Shown: positions 44,271 through 56,343, counted from the stretch's first letter. The stretch: 64,000 nt of DNA from Semisulcospira habei (GCA_036245525.1 BTPG01000001.1:221752774-221816773), one strand, 5' to 3'. Notes: generated from the sequence alone by a model not told the origin. Numbers and translations are program-made.

Positions 44271-45609
44271 GGGGGGCACATAACGGTACACACGCGCACA
44301 TCAATTCAGTAGCTAGGCTTCACATAATGATAGTGATACAGATAGAGTTCAAGACAAACTAAAGGGAATCGCTGATAACAGTAAATTGTAAACAAGAACC
44401 CGTAACTTATATCTGTTCGACAAGTCTCAGTACACTGCGAGCCACAAAACTGACCATACTCACTCGAAGTTGCTCAGAATTGACAGTGGCATTTAGTGGC
44501 CAGATTTAGGTACACATTGCCTTCAGCATCATTCTTTGGTTGGCTGTTCATTCTGTGAAGATGTGCAATTTGTATATGACTATGGATAAGATACAGTAGT
44601 AAATGACATTTAATAGCATTTTGCCGGGCTGAGGGTGGGGGGAACTTAAAAAAGACTACATTAATTATCATTTTACACTAACCTGCCTCTAAAATAATTT
44701 AATGATAATCAATAATAAATTGCAATGAGTATTTTACCAGTAATCGACCCAAATTTAACAGTCCATGGTGACGATTACATTTGTACTGAATACTGCACTC
44801 CAAAAATAGTATAGATGACAGAAATTATGTTACCTGCAAGAACACTGTGAGGCCACTGACTGTCCGATCCAAAATACTCCACTGCCCGGGAATGCTGCAC
44901 TTGCGAAGAGTATTATGAAACCTGGGGTCTTTCGGATAAAACATCCCACACTCTTGGTAGGATGTGGAACAAAAAGGATTTGTAGCTCGTTAGTATCCTA
45001 ATAAACTGACATCATGATAACGGTACTCCAGTGCCATGAGATGCGGGCGCCGGTTTCCTGTCGGTGTTATCAACAGTGTTGACAGCGGTAAGGCAGCAGC
45101 TAACATATACCAGATTTCAGCGGGGGCGGGCGTTGGAATTAACAGATATATTGCAGGTCGTATTTTGAGATACGCTTTCCCTGCACTCTTAATCAACTAA
45201 ACAAGCTGACAGCAAACACAGCTTAACTCCAGATACTTGGTTTCGGCAGTCACTTTTTCTGCAAAGATTCGTGAGATAATAAGACCGTATAGCCGTATCT
45301 TCAGCAACTATGTTTCGGCAGTGATTGATTCTCTCTGTTTGCCTGAACATGTTTTCGGTTCTAATCAATATTTTTAAAACTAATGAAATTTAAAAAAAAA
45401 GAAATAGATCAGACAAAAGAGCATCGTTTCCTGAGTCTGATGATACCAAAAAGTCAAAATCTCCAAAAAAGTGATATACTACGTTTCGGCAGTCAACCCT
45501 CGTTATGCTCATGAGAATTTAGGTCTCTTGCTGGCTGGCAAGCCGTGGCTTCACTTACAGTAATAACAGCAATACAGTAATAACAGCAATACAGTAATTC
45601 ATGACTGAC

Positions 45610-45710
45610 CGAGTCCCCATGATGCTGCAGCAGCCATGCGAGCCATTTTGACACGGACTTCTTTGTCAGCTCCTGCCCATCTCTCCACTGCAAGCTGGTG
45701 CAGTGAGCCC
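45610..45710 (-). CDS. MTOR: MTOR exon (FAT)
   Basis: 101 bp, encoding SLHQLAVERW and VKMARMAAAASWGL. Both ends are mid-codon and match the neighbouring exons. The acceptor is TATTGCAG and the donor is CTCG|GTCAGT. The TIR element 40167-45502 lies about 110 bp inside the downstream intron. Confidence 0.96.
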
Positions 45711-46120
45711 CTGCAATACACATTTTTGCAGACTGAGGCAAGTCCTGCGAATTTGTTTTTGTTTTTGTTTTAAAGAACACCTCATTCACATCAAACCCAA
45801 TTAACTGTTCACCTTCAAAAATCATTCCCACATCCCAGCCACCCCCCCCCCCTCCCCCCTCCCTTTCACCCTGATGTTTGACAAGCACAATATAATTTTA
45901 AGCTTGACACCCAAAAACAAACCCACATAACTCCCCAAACCCATCCCCTCCAAAACCATCCTGAGGTTTATCAAGAACTTAGTTCAATATATAAGATCAT
46001 TAATATTATTATAATTATCATGTTTGTGCTGTACATTTTCTTAACCCTATGGTCGGTAGTGCTTTTGTCAAGGTGAAAACATACGCAAAAGGATTAATCC
46101 AAAAGGACTATTTGACATAC

Positions 46121-46260
46121 CATTCCCCCATGGCTTCCAGACATCTCATCTTGCCTAAAGTGCAAGTCACATCCTCCGGATTGCCCTCCAGTTTCGTTTC
46201 ATACGCTGTCAGTGCACGATCCCACTCATGCAGCTTCTCATACCAGCTCTCTTGAATTTT
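46121..46260 (-). CDS. MTOR: MTOR exon (FAT)
   Basis: 140 bp, encoding SWYEKLHEWDRALTAYETKL and MRCLEAMGEW, the conserved FAT tetratricopeptide-like helices. The acceptor is CACTTTAG and the donor is GAATG|GTATGT. Confidence 0.96.
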
Positions 46261-46334
46261 CTAAAGTGAGAGAGAAACAAAGTACTTCATGACAGAAATG
46301 GTGTACTGCTAGCGCAAAGAACCAAAGAGGAATG

Positions 46335-46395
46335 AATCTTCATGACCCACTGCAATTACAGAGACTCGTGAGTATAAAAGCCTCTTGATGACGCT
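46335..46395. repeat. P3 repeat copy, degraded
   Basis: CATGACCCACTGCAATTACA and AAAGCCTCTTGATGA correspond to the P3 core and tail. It is close to the exon starting at 46260. Confidence 0.5.
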
Positions 46396-46488
46396 GTTTT
46401 GTATTCACTTTTCTTGGACTACCAGGGCTCTTTGACGATGAACGGTCCCAAATTTCATAAACACAATCTGCGTCCACTGGCAGTGAAT

Positions 46489-46583
46489 AGATTGACTGTT
46501 TGCATGTCGGTAGTGGTTTTTGTCATGATAATTCCTGTAGGGATCATCACGACAAAAACGCTACTGACATGCAAAGGGTTAAA
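46489..46583. repeat. Palindrome family P2 copy
   Basis: Arms TTTGCATGTCGGTAGTGGTT and its mirror, around ATAATTCCTGTAGGGATCAT. The right edge is AAAGGGTTAA. Confidence 0.8.
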
Positions 46584-46658
46584 TAACCAAAGAGGGTGCT
46601 CTCGTGCATTAAGAAACATGGTAAAGTGGAGAAAATGAGGGCTTTTCAGTTCAGTTAA

Positions 46659-46727
46659 TTAACACCTTGTGCAGGCAGCTACTGGTATTGTGCACAGTGC
46701 ATGTGGCTGCATGCACAAAGGGGTTAA
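46659..46727. repeat. TTAA-tipped palindrome (family P4)
   Basis: 69 bp from TTAACACCTTGTGCAGGCAG to GGCTGCATGCACAAAGGGGT and TTAA. It is related to copies at 59400-59476 and 62342-62410. Confidence 0.8.
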
Positions 46728-47000
46728 GTTATACAAAAGACCTTGAGGATTCTTGGCGAAATCTATGAATGCAAGGTATGAATGTTGTATTGTCAGGTAG
46801 GAAAACACATGGCGTGATAACCTTTGTTCTTAAGGGGAAAAGCCAAAACAATACCTACAAAATTGGCAAGTTGAACTATAAAACCTTTACTGCCAATACA
46901 CTGTTGCTTTAAAAGCACTCACTGATGGCAGACAGAAAGATTAAGACAGGAAACAAACCTGGAGGCAAACTTAAATAAACATGCGTACACATACATATCT

Positions 47001-48220
47001 CTCTTGGCTTGACTTCGCGAACGAAGATTCTATAGGGCTTGCCTATGTCGTCTGCAGGCATTTTCGTGGCTGCGGAGGCCAATCCGGGACAGGCAGGTTC
47101 GACCGCAGTGGCTGCAGGGGAAGGTCTGGTCAGGGTTCTGAGTTACGGCAACTCTGTTTTTTCTCCTGAGCCGTTTGTCCTTAAGGTTAGCTCTGCGAGA
47201 GTCCTCAAAGGAGACGGCTGCCTTGTAGATGGTGGAGCGCCAGGTGTCACGGTCCGCAGCAAGCGAAGACCACTGGCGGTGGTTGATTTGGCAGGCACTA
47301 AGTGACTTCTTGAGACCGTCTTTGTATCTCTTCTTTGGTGCCCCTCTGTCACGGTGTCCAGTAGCAAGCTCGCCGAACAGAGTGATCTTGGGTAGGCGAT
47401 GATCCTCCATCCTGGAGACGTGCCCCGCCCAGCGAAGCTGTGTCCGCAGCAACAAAGCCTCGATGCTCATAGTTTATGCCTGTTCAAGGACCTTGACGTT
47501 GGTGACATAGTCACTCCAGTGAATGCCCAGGATGGTACGCAGGCAGCGCTGGTGAAAGCGTTCGAGGAGTCGTAGTTGGTTGCGGTAGAGGGCCCAGGAC
47601 TCGGAACCGTACAGCAGGGTGGTGAGGACGACAGCTTTGTACACACTGATCTTGGTGCCTGTTTTCAGCTGTTGATTGTGCCACACCCGCTTGAAAAGTC
47701 GCCCAAAAGCGCTGTTCGCTTTTGCCAGCCTGCTGTCAAGCTCCTTGTCCAGCTTGGCATCTGACGTGATGATGCAGCCAAGGTAGGTAAACTGGTGTAC
47801 TGACTTCAGTTCAGACTCGCCGATGGTGATGTGGGGAGGGCGATGCTCTACCTTGGGTGCCGGCTGATGAAGTACTTCTGTCTTTTTTCAGACTGACCTC
47901 GAGTCCAAAAAGCTGGGCAGCATCTGCAAAGCAGGATGTGATGCGCTGCAAGGCTCTCTCTGTGTGTGCAACAAGGGCAGCGTCATCAGCAAAGAGCAGC
48001 TCACGAATCAGTTGGTCTAGGGTTTTGGTGTGGGCCTGCAGTCGTCTGAGGTTGAACAGGCTGCCATCGAGACGATACCTGATGTACACTGCATCGTCAT
48101 CGTCGAGGTCTACTGTGGCCTGCTTCAACATCATGCTAAAGAAGATGGTGAAGAGGGTTGGTGCCAGCACGCAGCCCTGTTTCACGTTTCAGAACCATTC
48201 CCCATTATCAACAGTGTGAA
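47001..48220 (-). mobile_element. 5'-truncated zinc-finger LINE with small 5' inversion
   Basis: About 1.2 kb of the same LINE as 27279-31161. It encodes KQGCVLAPTLF, ELLFADDAALVAH, LYGSESWALYRNQ, RWAGHVSRMEDHRLPK and the finger CSHCGRTCLSRIGLRSHENA. It is flanked by ACACATACATAT (46987-46998 and 48221-48232). The last ~35 bp at the 5' end (about 48186-48220) are in reverse orientation. Confidence 0.92.
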
Positions 48221-48298
48221 ACACATACATATACACCAACATATATTCACACACCCACAGCACCTTCCCCCAAACCCCCTTGATAATGATGTACATAC

Positions 48299-48377
48299 GA
48301 AGTCAGTGCGATGGTGCCGCAAAGCATACTCCAAAACACCCGCAGCTGCCTCAGACTGCTGTAACTTGTTGTTGATA
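48299..48377 (-). CDS. MTOR: MTOR exon (FAT)
   Basis: A small 79 bp exon encoding SINNKLQQSEAAAGVLEYAL. The first base completes the Ser codon begun at the previous donor. It is isolated between element E and a LINE copy that ends about 80 bp downstream. The acceptor is GTTTCAG and the donor is TTC|GTATGT. Confidence 0.94.
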
Positions 48378-48509
48378 CTGAAACAACATCATTTGCCACA
48401 ATATGTAATTTCACAGAACTTTGAAACAGCTTCCAACTAATTGTTTTATTCAACACATGTGATGTCAAACTAGACATAGCACGGCTTCTTGGGTCCGAGA
48501 CAGTGGCTA

Positions 48510-48608
48510 TTAACCCTTTGGCTGCTGGTAGCACTTTTTGTCAGAGTGATTCCTTCAGAAATCACCTACATACAACAAATAACGAGCTACTAACAGCCAG
48601 AGGGTTAT
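48510..48608. repeat. Palindrome family P2 copy, eroded
   Basis: Left edge TTAACCCTTTGGCTGCTGGT, right edge CTAACAGCCAGAGGGTTAT, with a GATTCCTTCAGAAATCA core. Confidence 0.75.
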
Positions 48609-49182
48609 TATAGCCCACAAAAGCTAGGTAACTTCCCTTGTGAAAAGCCAGATGTGGAGCTAGAGGTGTGTGACACAAAGGCAGTGGCGACAGCGAAAAA
48701 CAAAGCAAATGAATCCTTGTGCCAAAAGAGTAGTGAAATGCAACAGCAACATAAGAAAGTTATACTGGCCCTTGGACGAAAAACGGATTTTTCTCTAAAA
48801 TGTATTTTTTCGAAAAATACTTACCGATGGCATTACTACTAGGAATGGTTCGCTTAGCATACCAATTTTAGCCCCAAAAACGCGTGGGAACCACAACCAG
48901 GGAGGCGACTCTAGGGAGTCGTTACCAAGAGACCCTGAGAAGCCTCCACTGCCTCCCTATCTGGTGGCGTGCTTACCGTTTCCCACCAGTCTCTGAGCCT
49001 TAGCTCCACTGCGGCAAGCGGGGTATGAGGGAGGGACCTCTGAGTAATGCCATCAGTATGTATTTTTTAAAAAAAAATACATTTTCGAGAACTACTAGGA
49101 AGAATGGCGAATAGGAGGAGGGTGCCGCATTTCTTGGTACACCTTTCCCATGCCCGAGCATTTCCGCGCGTTAACTATCAAG

Positions 49183-49209
49183 GCCCCCCCCCCCCCCCCC
49201 CCCCCCCCC
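49183..49209. repeat. Poly-C run in element E
   Basis: About 26 C in a row within the 3' region of element E. The length is uncertain. Confidence 0.9.
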
Positions 49210-49224
49210 ACTCCCGACAATTTT

Positions 49225-50283
49225 AGCTAGGCGTTACCCATGGCGCCTGTGGCGCCGGGAGGGAGTGCTGAGCCGCCGAGATGTCCCCCACTAGGGCCAG
49301 GTAGTCACGCTGGCCAGATTGGTCTCGCAGGTAGAGGCAGGCGAAGGTAGACTCGGCCCGCCAACCCACGGCTGCCACAATATCCCTCACTGTGCAGTTG
49401 CGGTCAAGGCGATGCTCGCAGCCACTGTTTTGACTTCGTGTGTTCGGATGCGCGTCGTCCTGGCCTGCTCTGGGGAGAGCTCTTTGTACGCTGACCAGAT
49501 GACCCAGCGTAGCCAGGACGGAATCATCTGCGCCACCTGACTTAGTGGCTAGTTCTGCGCAGGTACACTTTAAGCGCCCTGACAGGGTCCTGTTGACGGG
49601 ACTCCTGGGACTGTTCCGTAGCCCTGCGGATGGATGGTCAATCCTTGCGGCACGGACGCTGGGAGGCGGTTCTTGGCCAGAACGTAGGGTCGGTGAGGAG
49701 CTGCACCGAGCCCTCGGCCCTGAGTTGGAGACAGGAGGGACGCCCCGAGAAGGCGTGTAACTCGCTAACCCGAGAAGCTGCAGCGAGGGTGAGCAGGAAG
49801 CAGGTCTTCCTGGTTAGGTCTCCAAGTCGCGTAAGTGGTCGGGGCTCAAACTGTTCTGAGTCAAAGCAGGTGAGCACCCCGGGCAAGTCCCAGCGAGGAA
49901 TCAACGAGCGGGAGCCAGCCGTTTGCAGATCGAAGTGCGCCATCAGATCCGAGAGGTCTTTGCAGGTGCCCGGGTCTGGCCGTGGCAGGTGTCGATAGGC
50001 GTCTGCCACCCTTGCCAGGTAACCTCGGACGGTGATGGGGGCCCGGTTCTGCTAGGGGAATAACCACAGAATAACTCGGCCAAGTGAGGGTTAGTCCAGT
50101 CCGTGGGGAGAGTCGCTCCGCTGTGCGCCAGGCCTGGAGTACTCGCCACTTTCCCTCGTATACCTTAAGGGTAGAGACCCTCCGAGAAGCTGTGATCGCT
50201 TCCGCTGCTGCATCCACGAAGCCTCTTGGTGCGTGGGCCTGCCTGACAATCTCCAAGCATGCAGCTGCAGTCGCTCCGTGCAC
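49225..50283 (-). pseudogene. DIRS E tyrosine recombinase
   Basis: It encodes LGDLTRKTCFLLTLAAASRV and SELHAFSGRPSCLQLRAEGS (first Arg kept), SWLRWVIWSAYKELSPEQAR, THEVKTVAAS (HxxR with Lys for Arg), VAAVGWRAESTFACLYLRDQ (Tyr kept). It has frameshifts and a poly-C run just downstream (49183-49209). Confidence 0.82.
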
Positions 50284-50419
50284 GGATGAAACAGTTGCTG
50301 CCGGGCTGCTTGAGCATCTGACGCAGTGCGGGGAGTTTTAGCAGGTGGGTCTGTAGCGCGGCTCATCAGGACTCTGGTCCTGCTCCTGGTCCAGCCGAAT
50401 AGGCCATGCGGATCCGTAT

Positions 50420-51200
50420 CGAATGCCGCCCCTAAGCTTCTGGAGCACCTTGGTCCCCGCACTGTGGGAGGGAACGCGTACGCAAAGAGTCTGTCCAACG
50501 GGATGGAAAGCGCGTCCACAGTCCAGGCTTGTGGATCCAATATGGAGAAGGCAAAAGACGCAGCTTTCTGTTCCACCTAGTGGTGAACAGGTCGATTATC
50601 GGCGTCTCCCATGGCACGGAGAGTAGCTAGAAGATATCTGGGCGCAGTTATCACTCTGTGAGAAGCAGCTGGTCCCATCGCGAGAGGGAGTCCACGCGTA
50701 TGTTGAGCTAGCCTGGGTTGTGCCGTGCCCGCAGAGTGATGCCCCGATCCCCTCACCACCGAAGGACTTGGTACACGAGGATGCAAGGGGAGGGTATGCG
50801 TGTTCCCCCCTGGTCCCGAATGTAGGCCACGACCGTCGGGTAGTCGGAGAGCACCGGTACCGCCTGTTGCGCGAATCGTTCCTCCCATTTGGCAAGAGCC
50901 AGCCACACCGCCTTCATCTCCAGCCAGTTGATATGTCTGCGTGTTCCCCCATCCAGCTGCCCGAGGCTGTGACAACTCCGGCCACAGGTGCGCTCCCCAG
51001 CCTGAGAGGCTTGCATCTGTGCAGATGGAGAGCTGTGGCGGTGGGGAGAAGAGAGGTACCCCCGACGCTGCCAGGGACTGTCCATCCACCGCTGGAGGTG
51101 AGATGTGACCGAGGAGGGGCGCTAGTGCCGAAGCGGATGCAGCTGTATCGGCTGAGAGTAGAATCTGCCTAGAGGTAGAAGATCCGCTGCAGCACATAGT
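50420..51200 (-). pseudogene. DIRS E RNase H domain and connector
   Basis: It encodes HINWLEMKAVWLALAKWEER, VLSDYPTVVAYIRDQGGTRI, QLSICTDASLSGWGAHLW and the connector IIDLFTTRWNRKL. The RNase H Asp motif TDAS is preserved. Several frameshifts occur. Confidence 0.85.
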
Positions 51201-51884
51201 AGGCCCGCCCGCCGGGAGAGCTTCCGCGCGAGATACTTGGGAGTGCCGCCTCCGCCATCTTCTGCATCCGGCCTTCAGGGCGTCATACCTGGTTGATGTC
51301 GGTCAGGAACTCCATGCCTAGGTGCGTAACCTGTGTGCCGGTCTCCTGACAGACTTGCCTCCATCGACCAGGAATCCGCGTCGGCGGAACAGAGTCAGCC
51401 AGAAATCTGTGTCCTCCAATGCTTTCGCCATCTGGTTCTTGAGGAGCCGGTCGTCCAGGGAGTTGGAAGATGGGCTGAAGGCTGCTTGTCAGAACCCTGA
51501 GACAACTCCGTCGATAATCCCGGTGAAGACCCCCGGGCTGAGGTTAAGTCCAAGGTAGGGCCCGAACTGACACAGCACCCTGCAGAAGGCGAAGCGCAGG
51601 TAACGCCGTGACGCCGGATGGAAGGGTACGAGAAGATATGTGTCCGCTAGGTCGAGGCTCACGGCAAAATCCTGGGGCCGCACTGCCGCCCTCAGTGCTC
51701 TGGCCGTTTCCATCCTGAAGCGCGGGCTGAAAGGTACTTGTTTAGTACCGAAAGGTCGATACTGGGTGCCACTTGCGAGACCCTCCATGACCTCCTTCTG
51801 GAGTAGGGATCTCACATCGCCGTGCCACACTGTCACCTTGTCCCGATCCCCCTGTACTCGCATATACAGGAGGGAGTGTCGCAA
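51200..51884 (-). pseudogene. DIRS E reverse transcriptase
   Basis: It encodes FRMETARALRAAVRPQDFAV, SLDLADTYLLVPFHPASRRY and RFAFCRVLCQFGPYLGLNLS. The YLDD site reads SLDD (about 51450), so the motif Tyr is lost. The N-terminal RT stretch is shortened compared with B. Confidence 0.85.
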
Positions 51885-51909
51885 GGGAGGGGTGACTGGA
51901 AGTTGATCC

Positions 51910-54485
51910 TCAGACTCTCCATAACAGTCGAAGAATCCCTGGGTCGACTTGAAATAGCTGTTCCATACGCTCCCTGACAGTAATCAGCGGGAGGACGGGA
52001 TTCACGTCAGTGTGCCCGGCCGCGCCCTCACTTCCGGGCGCCTCTGGACCAGGCAGTGGAGGGTGCGAGGAAAGCGCACGAGTGCGCAGGTAAGGGGGAG
52101 GATGCCCCCGCGGCCTCTGGGAGGATGGGAGGAGGGGGTTCTGACCCGCAGGGCGCGACCACGGCTCTGCAGCTGATTGAAGCGGGCGAAGACGAATCCT
52201 GCAGTGGCGGGCCGGAGTTCCTGCACCGTCTCCTTTACCATCTGCCAAGTCGGTCCCACAGTAGAGTGCCCCCGAGCATAGCCTGGCACAGGTCTGTCTG
52301 CCCGGTAGCTGGGAGAGAGAGGCATCGTCCCAGCAGCACATCCCGTTGCATCAGGTCGCCGAGTTGGCCGAGGTGTGGTACGCCACCCTATTCGCCGCCA
52401 CTAGCCCCGTGTGTATCCTGCGCAGAGGGGCCGAAGCCAAGAGGTCCCAGGTATTCTCCCGACACTTGACCATGGACTGCGTCACCCTCTCAAGGAATCC
52501 CGAGCACGCTAGGAAGTAGCGGACCACGGTAGCTGTCCTGTCCAAGCCTCGCGTCGGTGTCCATTGGCTGTGGGGTGCCTCTGCCTGCATCCATGCCTCC
52601 TTGTCCACCGCTGGAAGGGCACCGGAACGCCTGGGAGAAACCTCCATACCACTGCTGGCGGAAGGTGAAATCCATCCCCTCTTGCCATCGGGAGTCTGAG
52701 AAGCAGCCCTGGACTCCGAGGCCGTCTTGTCGCCAGTACGCCGAGAGCGCCTCCGCTAGATCCCATAAGCCTGCCGGTTGAGGGAGTGACTTGAAGCGCT
52801 TGGCTGCGGTGGTGCGTCGACCATCGCCGAGGCCTTCCTCTCAGGGGCGGAGATGGAGGGAGGCGCTGGACGTCTGTGCGCCGACCAAAGAGTAGCCTCA
52901 GGGGGGAGTCCGTTCCCGTGAACTGTCGTGGACTGCTGGTGAGGGCTGGGCCGCTGCCGAAGGGAGGCTGATTCCGTCCTGCGGCCACAATCTGAGTGGT
53001 CCGGCGCCGACGTCGAGGCCGCCGAGTCCTTGAGGTAGATCAGTCCCGAAGATCCGGCCGGAAGGTCGGCTGCTCCTGGAGGGTGCCTCTGAGGTCAGGT
53101 GTCGCGAAGAGATCCGCCGCTGAGCCGCGTTCGAGCTTGTCTGCCGGTCCGGAGAGGAGGAGCAGAAATGAAGACGTACCCTGGCGTGAGGTATCCATAG
53201 CGCCCTGTCCCCGTCTGCTGTGGTTGCTCTTTTGATCATGAGGGTCTTGTCCCCGTGTGCGATGGGGACCGAGGCCACTGGGTGTCCCTCTCTACGCTTC
53301 TAGGGCAGGGGGGTGGCGCTCCGGGGGCGCGCACTCGACGAGGAACCACATCTCATCGGCTGTACTACTGACCGAGCTTGCTTCCTCTCTGTGGCGGGCT
53401 TCGGTCTCGGTGGGCCTGCCCTGACTAAGAATCTCATCTCGCCTGTGGCTCCCCTCTCTGTCTCGGGACCCCGAAGTCTGAGTTCGAGGCCTGTTCCGTC
53501 CGGGAGTGGTGCTCCAGGGGCCCGACCTCGACGAGGAAACACGTCTCATCGGCCGTAATGACAGACTGAGCTTCCTTCTTCCCTATGGTGGGCTTCGGTC
53601 TCGGTCGTTTTGCCCTGACTGAGAACCTTATCTCGCCTGTGGCTCCGTTTTCAGTCTCAGGACCCCGAAGTCCGTATTCATGGCCTGTACAGTCGGCGGC
53701 TTAATTTCCTGTCCCACTGAGAGGTGCACCCTGGGTGCGGCCCGGTCTAGGCGCTGGTCTGGCCTAAGGCTGGTGGGCGCTGTCGTCTCAGAGGGGTGGA
53801 CCCCGCTTCTGCTGCCTGGGCTCAACGTTTTCCTGGCGGCATGCAAGAGGCCCAACTTCTCCTTGCGGGGGGACCGAGCTCCTAATGCCTGCATATCCTT
53901 AGGGAACGAAACCCATCGTGGCATATGTCAGGCCGAAAGGCAGGGTGGTGCTCTTGGTGCTTGACAGGAGGGCAAGTCCCGTCAGCTGCTTTAAGGCTCT
54001 TTATACCGCTTAGGCGAAACAGCTCTGTCTGAGGCACCGGTGGGGGCAGCAGGTCCCTTTTTCCACGCCGACAAGCTCACGATGTCTGAGGTGGCCCTGC
54101 TCTGCGATACTTTCAAGGCTGCGGGGTTGAGTGCTGGTCTCTCCGTCCGGTAAACGCCCAAGCCGCCACCATTGTTCCTCCTCCTGGGTCGTGCCTTAGT
54201 TGTATGTCCGACTGGAGGCGCAGCCTGAGCAGGGTAGGCCGACATCGTGCGCATCGCTAGGCCACCGGACCGCCACACTTGGTGCAGGTCCTCACCTGAG
54301 TACTGTAACATAAGACAGACAAAGGCCGGCGCGAGTGCGCGGAGCCTCCTTGTGAGGGTCCAATCTCCCGGTCGGTCGCGTACATTGTCTCCGGTCAATG
54401 CCGCCGCCAGGTACATTGCCGGCTGAGGCAGTAACCGAAGCTTTACCTTGTCATGTCCCAAGGCGCAGTAATCCACAGAGACCAA
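51910..54485 (-). pseudogene. DIRS E gag-like region
   Basis: Segments in different frames match ORF1 of A and B: FTFRQQWYGGFSQAFRCPSS, FLACSGFLERVTQSMVK, GLVAANRVAYHTSANS. A Cys motif (GLPCSGCASSRTY) is near 54200-54240. Between about 53290 and 53660 a stretch containing CGAGGAACCACATCTCATCG is duplicated in diverged form. Confidence 0.6.
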
Positions 54486-54984
54486 CCACCAAGTAAATCC
54501 TCAGAAACCGAAGGTAATCCAAGCACCCAACACCACACAGGTAGCAACACACGTCCAACGTAAATTCAACGTAAGTCGAGTTCACAAAAGGTAATCCCAC
54601 CATACACAGTCGGAGCACGCGAGGTGCACATGACCGGTTAGGTGTAGCTAAGTGAAGAGACTGGCAGGAAACGTGAGTTTTTGGGGCTAAAATTGGTATG
54701 CTAAGCGAACCATTCCTAGTAGTAATGCCATCGTTAAAGATTTTGAGAAAATAAGAGTGATTCTGCCTTGATTCCACAGTTACAAGAGCGTATGTGATCA
54801 TTTTTTTAACAATTAGAAACAAATTAAATATGCACCCAATTCCACGTTATTGCTGCTCTATGGAAACACATGAATGTTATTTTTGCCGACTGCTCAGCTA
54901 CTCTTTGGTCATGTCGACTACCACACTGCCGTCGCATCACTGTATTTTACACACTTTAACAGGGAGGATCCTGCTAGCTAGAGA

Positions 54985-55034
54985 CATAGATTCTCATGAG
55001 CCCCTGCAACTGCAGGGGCTCATGAGAATCTATG
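54985..55034. repeat. P3 palindrome (best copy)
   Basis: 50 nt with 24 nt perfect arms starting CATAGATTCTCATGAGCCCC and a 2 nt loop. It is followed by CCTCTTGCAG. It begins 70 nt inside the intron after the exon ending at 55104. Confidence 0.9.
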
Positions 55035-55103
55035 CCTCTTGCAGATGCCATAGTTTGGCTGCGAAGAACTGAAAGGCTGTGCGACTGTTCCAAGAAATCC
55101 CAC

Positions 55104-55237
55104 CTGATAAGCGCCTCCAGCGAATCAGCTGTCGGAGATCGGTGGAACTGCTCCTCCTTGTAATGCAGGGCCTTGGCGTAAGCTCGGCACTTCAGGGAAC
55201 GCTCGCCCAGCAAGCTGCTCTCAAGGGGCAGAGGTCC
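55104..55237 (-). CDS. MTOR: MTOR exon (start of FAT domain)
   Basis: 134 bp encoding GPLPLESSLLGER and CRAYAKALHYKEEQF, the canonical start of the FAT domain. It appears about five residues shorter than vertebrate mTOR near the GPLPL motif. The acceptor is GTATCAG and the donor is ATCAG|GTGGGA. A palindromic repeat ends about 22 nt upstream of the acceptor. Confidence 0.96.
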
Positions 55238-55257
55238 CTGATACAACCAAAAGGTCA

Positions 55258-55370
55258 ATGCCCAGTAAGCAAAGGTCTTCACGCCCACGATGGCTGTAGT
55301 GGGCCCGCACACAGCTGTGCGCGGGCCCACTACGGCTGTCATGGGCCCGAAGATGTTTTTCTACCGAGGT
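55258..55370. repeat. CCAGTA-tipped palindrome (family P7)
   Basis: Starts GCCCAGTAAGCAAAGGTC, with a core GGGCCCGCACACAGCTGTGC that folds back on GCGCGGGCCCACTACGGC. It ends about 22 nt from the acceptor of the exon at 55237, so it must overlap or adjoin the branch-point region. Confidence 0.8.
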
Positions 55371-55494
55371 GTTTATTCCCAAAGACTTGTTCACACACTA
55401 CACATTCAGAACCTACACTAAGCAAGTAGCTTGGCTTGATCATTTAACCCCTTCACTGTCAAGAAGAGGTAAATCTGATCCAACTGCAAAGAGG

Positions 55495-55555
55495 TATTGA
55501 TCCTCAGGAGCCCCTGCAGTTGCCAGGGCTTATGAGGATCTATGCATCTTGATGA
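55495..55555. repeat. P3 repeat copy
   Basis: ATTGATCCTCAGGAGCCCCT and GGATCTATGCATCTTG arms with several mismatches. It is surrounded by TTAACCCCTTCACTGTCAAG at 55443 and a mirrored GTCAAGGGGATAA near 55643. The whole may be a ~205 bp element. Confidence 0.65.
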
Positions 55556-55746
55556 AACCACTTTTTATCCATGTTCCTTTGATAGCTGGGAATTTTTTAC
55601 ACTGATTCTACGATTTCTGTAACACAATCTGCATCCACTAGTAGTCAAGGGGATAACGGTCTGAAGCATGTGAGGCAAATTGTTCTCTTGAGGCAGAGGC
55701 ACCAAAAACACTACCACCACCATCATAAACAGAATCAACAAAATAC

Positions 55747-55909
55747 CTTGTCACAATGCTCCATAAATTCAGCCAGGTTGAGCAGTGTCTGGATAACCTC
55801 AGGAATTTCCTGTGACACCAGCGCATGTTCCAAAATCTGGGTCAACTCATCTTGGTCTGCTTCTGCCATTTCTGTCCAGCAAGAGACGAATGCTGCATTG
55901 AACAGGTCT
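55747..55909 (-). CDS. MTOR: MTOR exon (FAT entry)
   Basis: 163 bp: one base completes Arg, then 54 codons. It encodes [11 protein letters not shown] and [15 protein letters not shown]. The acceptor is TTCTTCAG and the donor is ACAAG|GTATTT. Confidence 0.97.
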
Positions 55910-56015
55910 CTGAAGAAAAACAAGTTTGAAATAAATCAGACAACTATTTAGAAGAAAATAAAAATGCACAAGAAAAGTGTACTGGTCTGCGATTTTGGAC
56001 CTTACGACTTGCAGC

Positions 56016-56226
56016 TTAACTCATTCAGCCCAGCGCACATATTTTCCAAATTTTGGAGGCGTCATCTAACGACTATGCACCTGTTGCAGATGGACTGATC
56101 ATGATAATTCAAGGGCAGTGCCAGATTAGCTTGGTGCCGACAGGCGCCAAGCTAATCTGGCACTACCCTTGAATTATCATGGTTGACCCATCTCCTGCTG
56201 TAGTGCGTCAGGGCTGAATGGGTTAA
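56016..56226. repeat. TTAA-bounded palindromic MITE (P1)
   Basis: 211 bp between TTAA sites, with TIRs TTAACTCATTCAGCCC and TTAACCCATTCAGCCC followed by a CGCAC match. The core hairpin, 56096-56186, has arms nearly identical to the 19.7 kb copy (CATGATAATTCAAGGGCAGT). Confidence 0.9.
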
Positions 56227-56343
56227 ACCTTTCACCGCCAGTGACCACAAAATACGCGTCTGAAGCCAATGCACACTGACCGACATTTGCGAAAAGAACA
56301 CAGATTTAAATGGGTCCAAAAATAAATTTAAAAACAAAGGACT

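Larger units (their letters stand above)
48783..54754 (-). mobile_element. DIRS-like element E (both ends present, degenerate)
   Basis: 6.0 kb. The 3' ITR (48783-49010) and 5' ITR (about 54590-54754) share AGCATACCAATTTTAGCCCC in inverse. The 5' copy lacks about 95 bp of the middle of the repeat. YR, RNase H, RT and gag regions follow the same order as element B but carry many stops and frameshifts. The ICR at about 49045-49105 has lost its central part. Confidence 0.87.
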
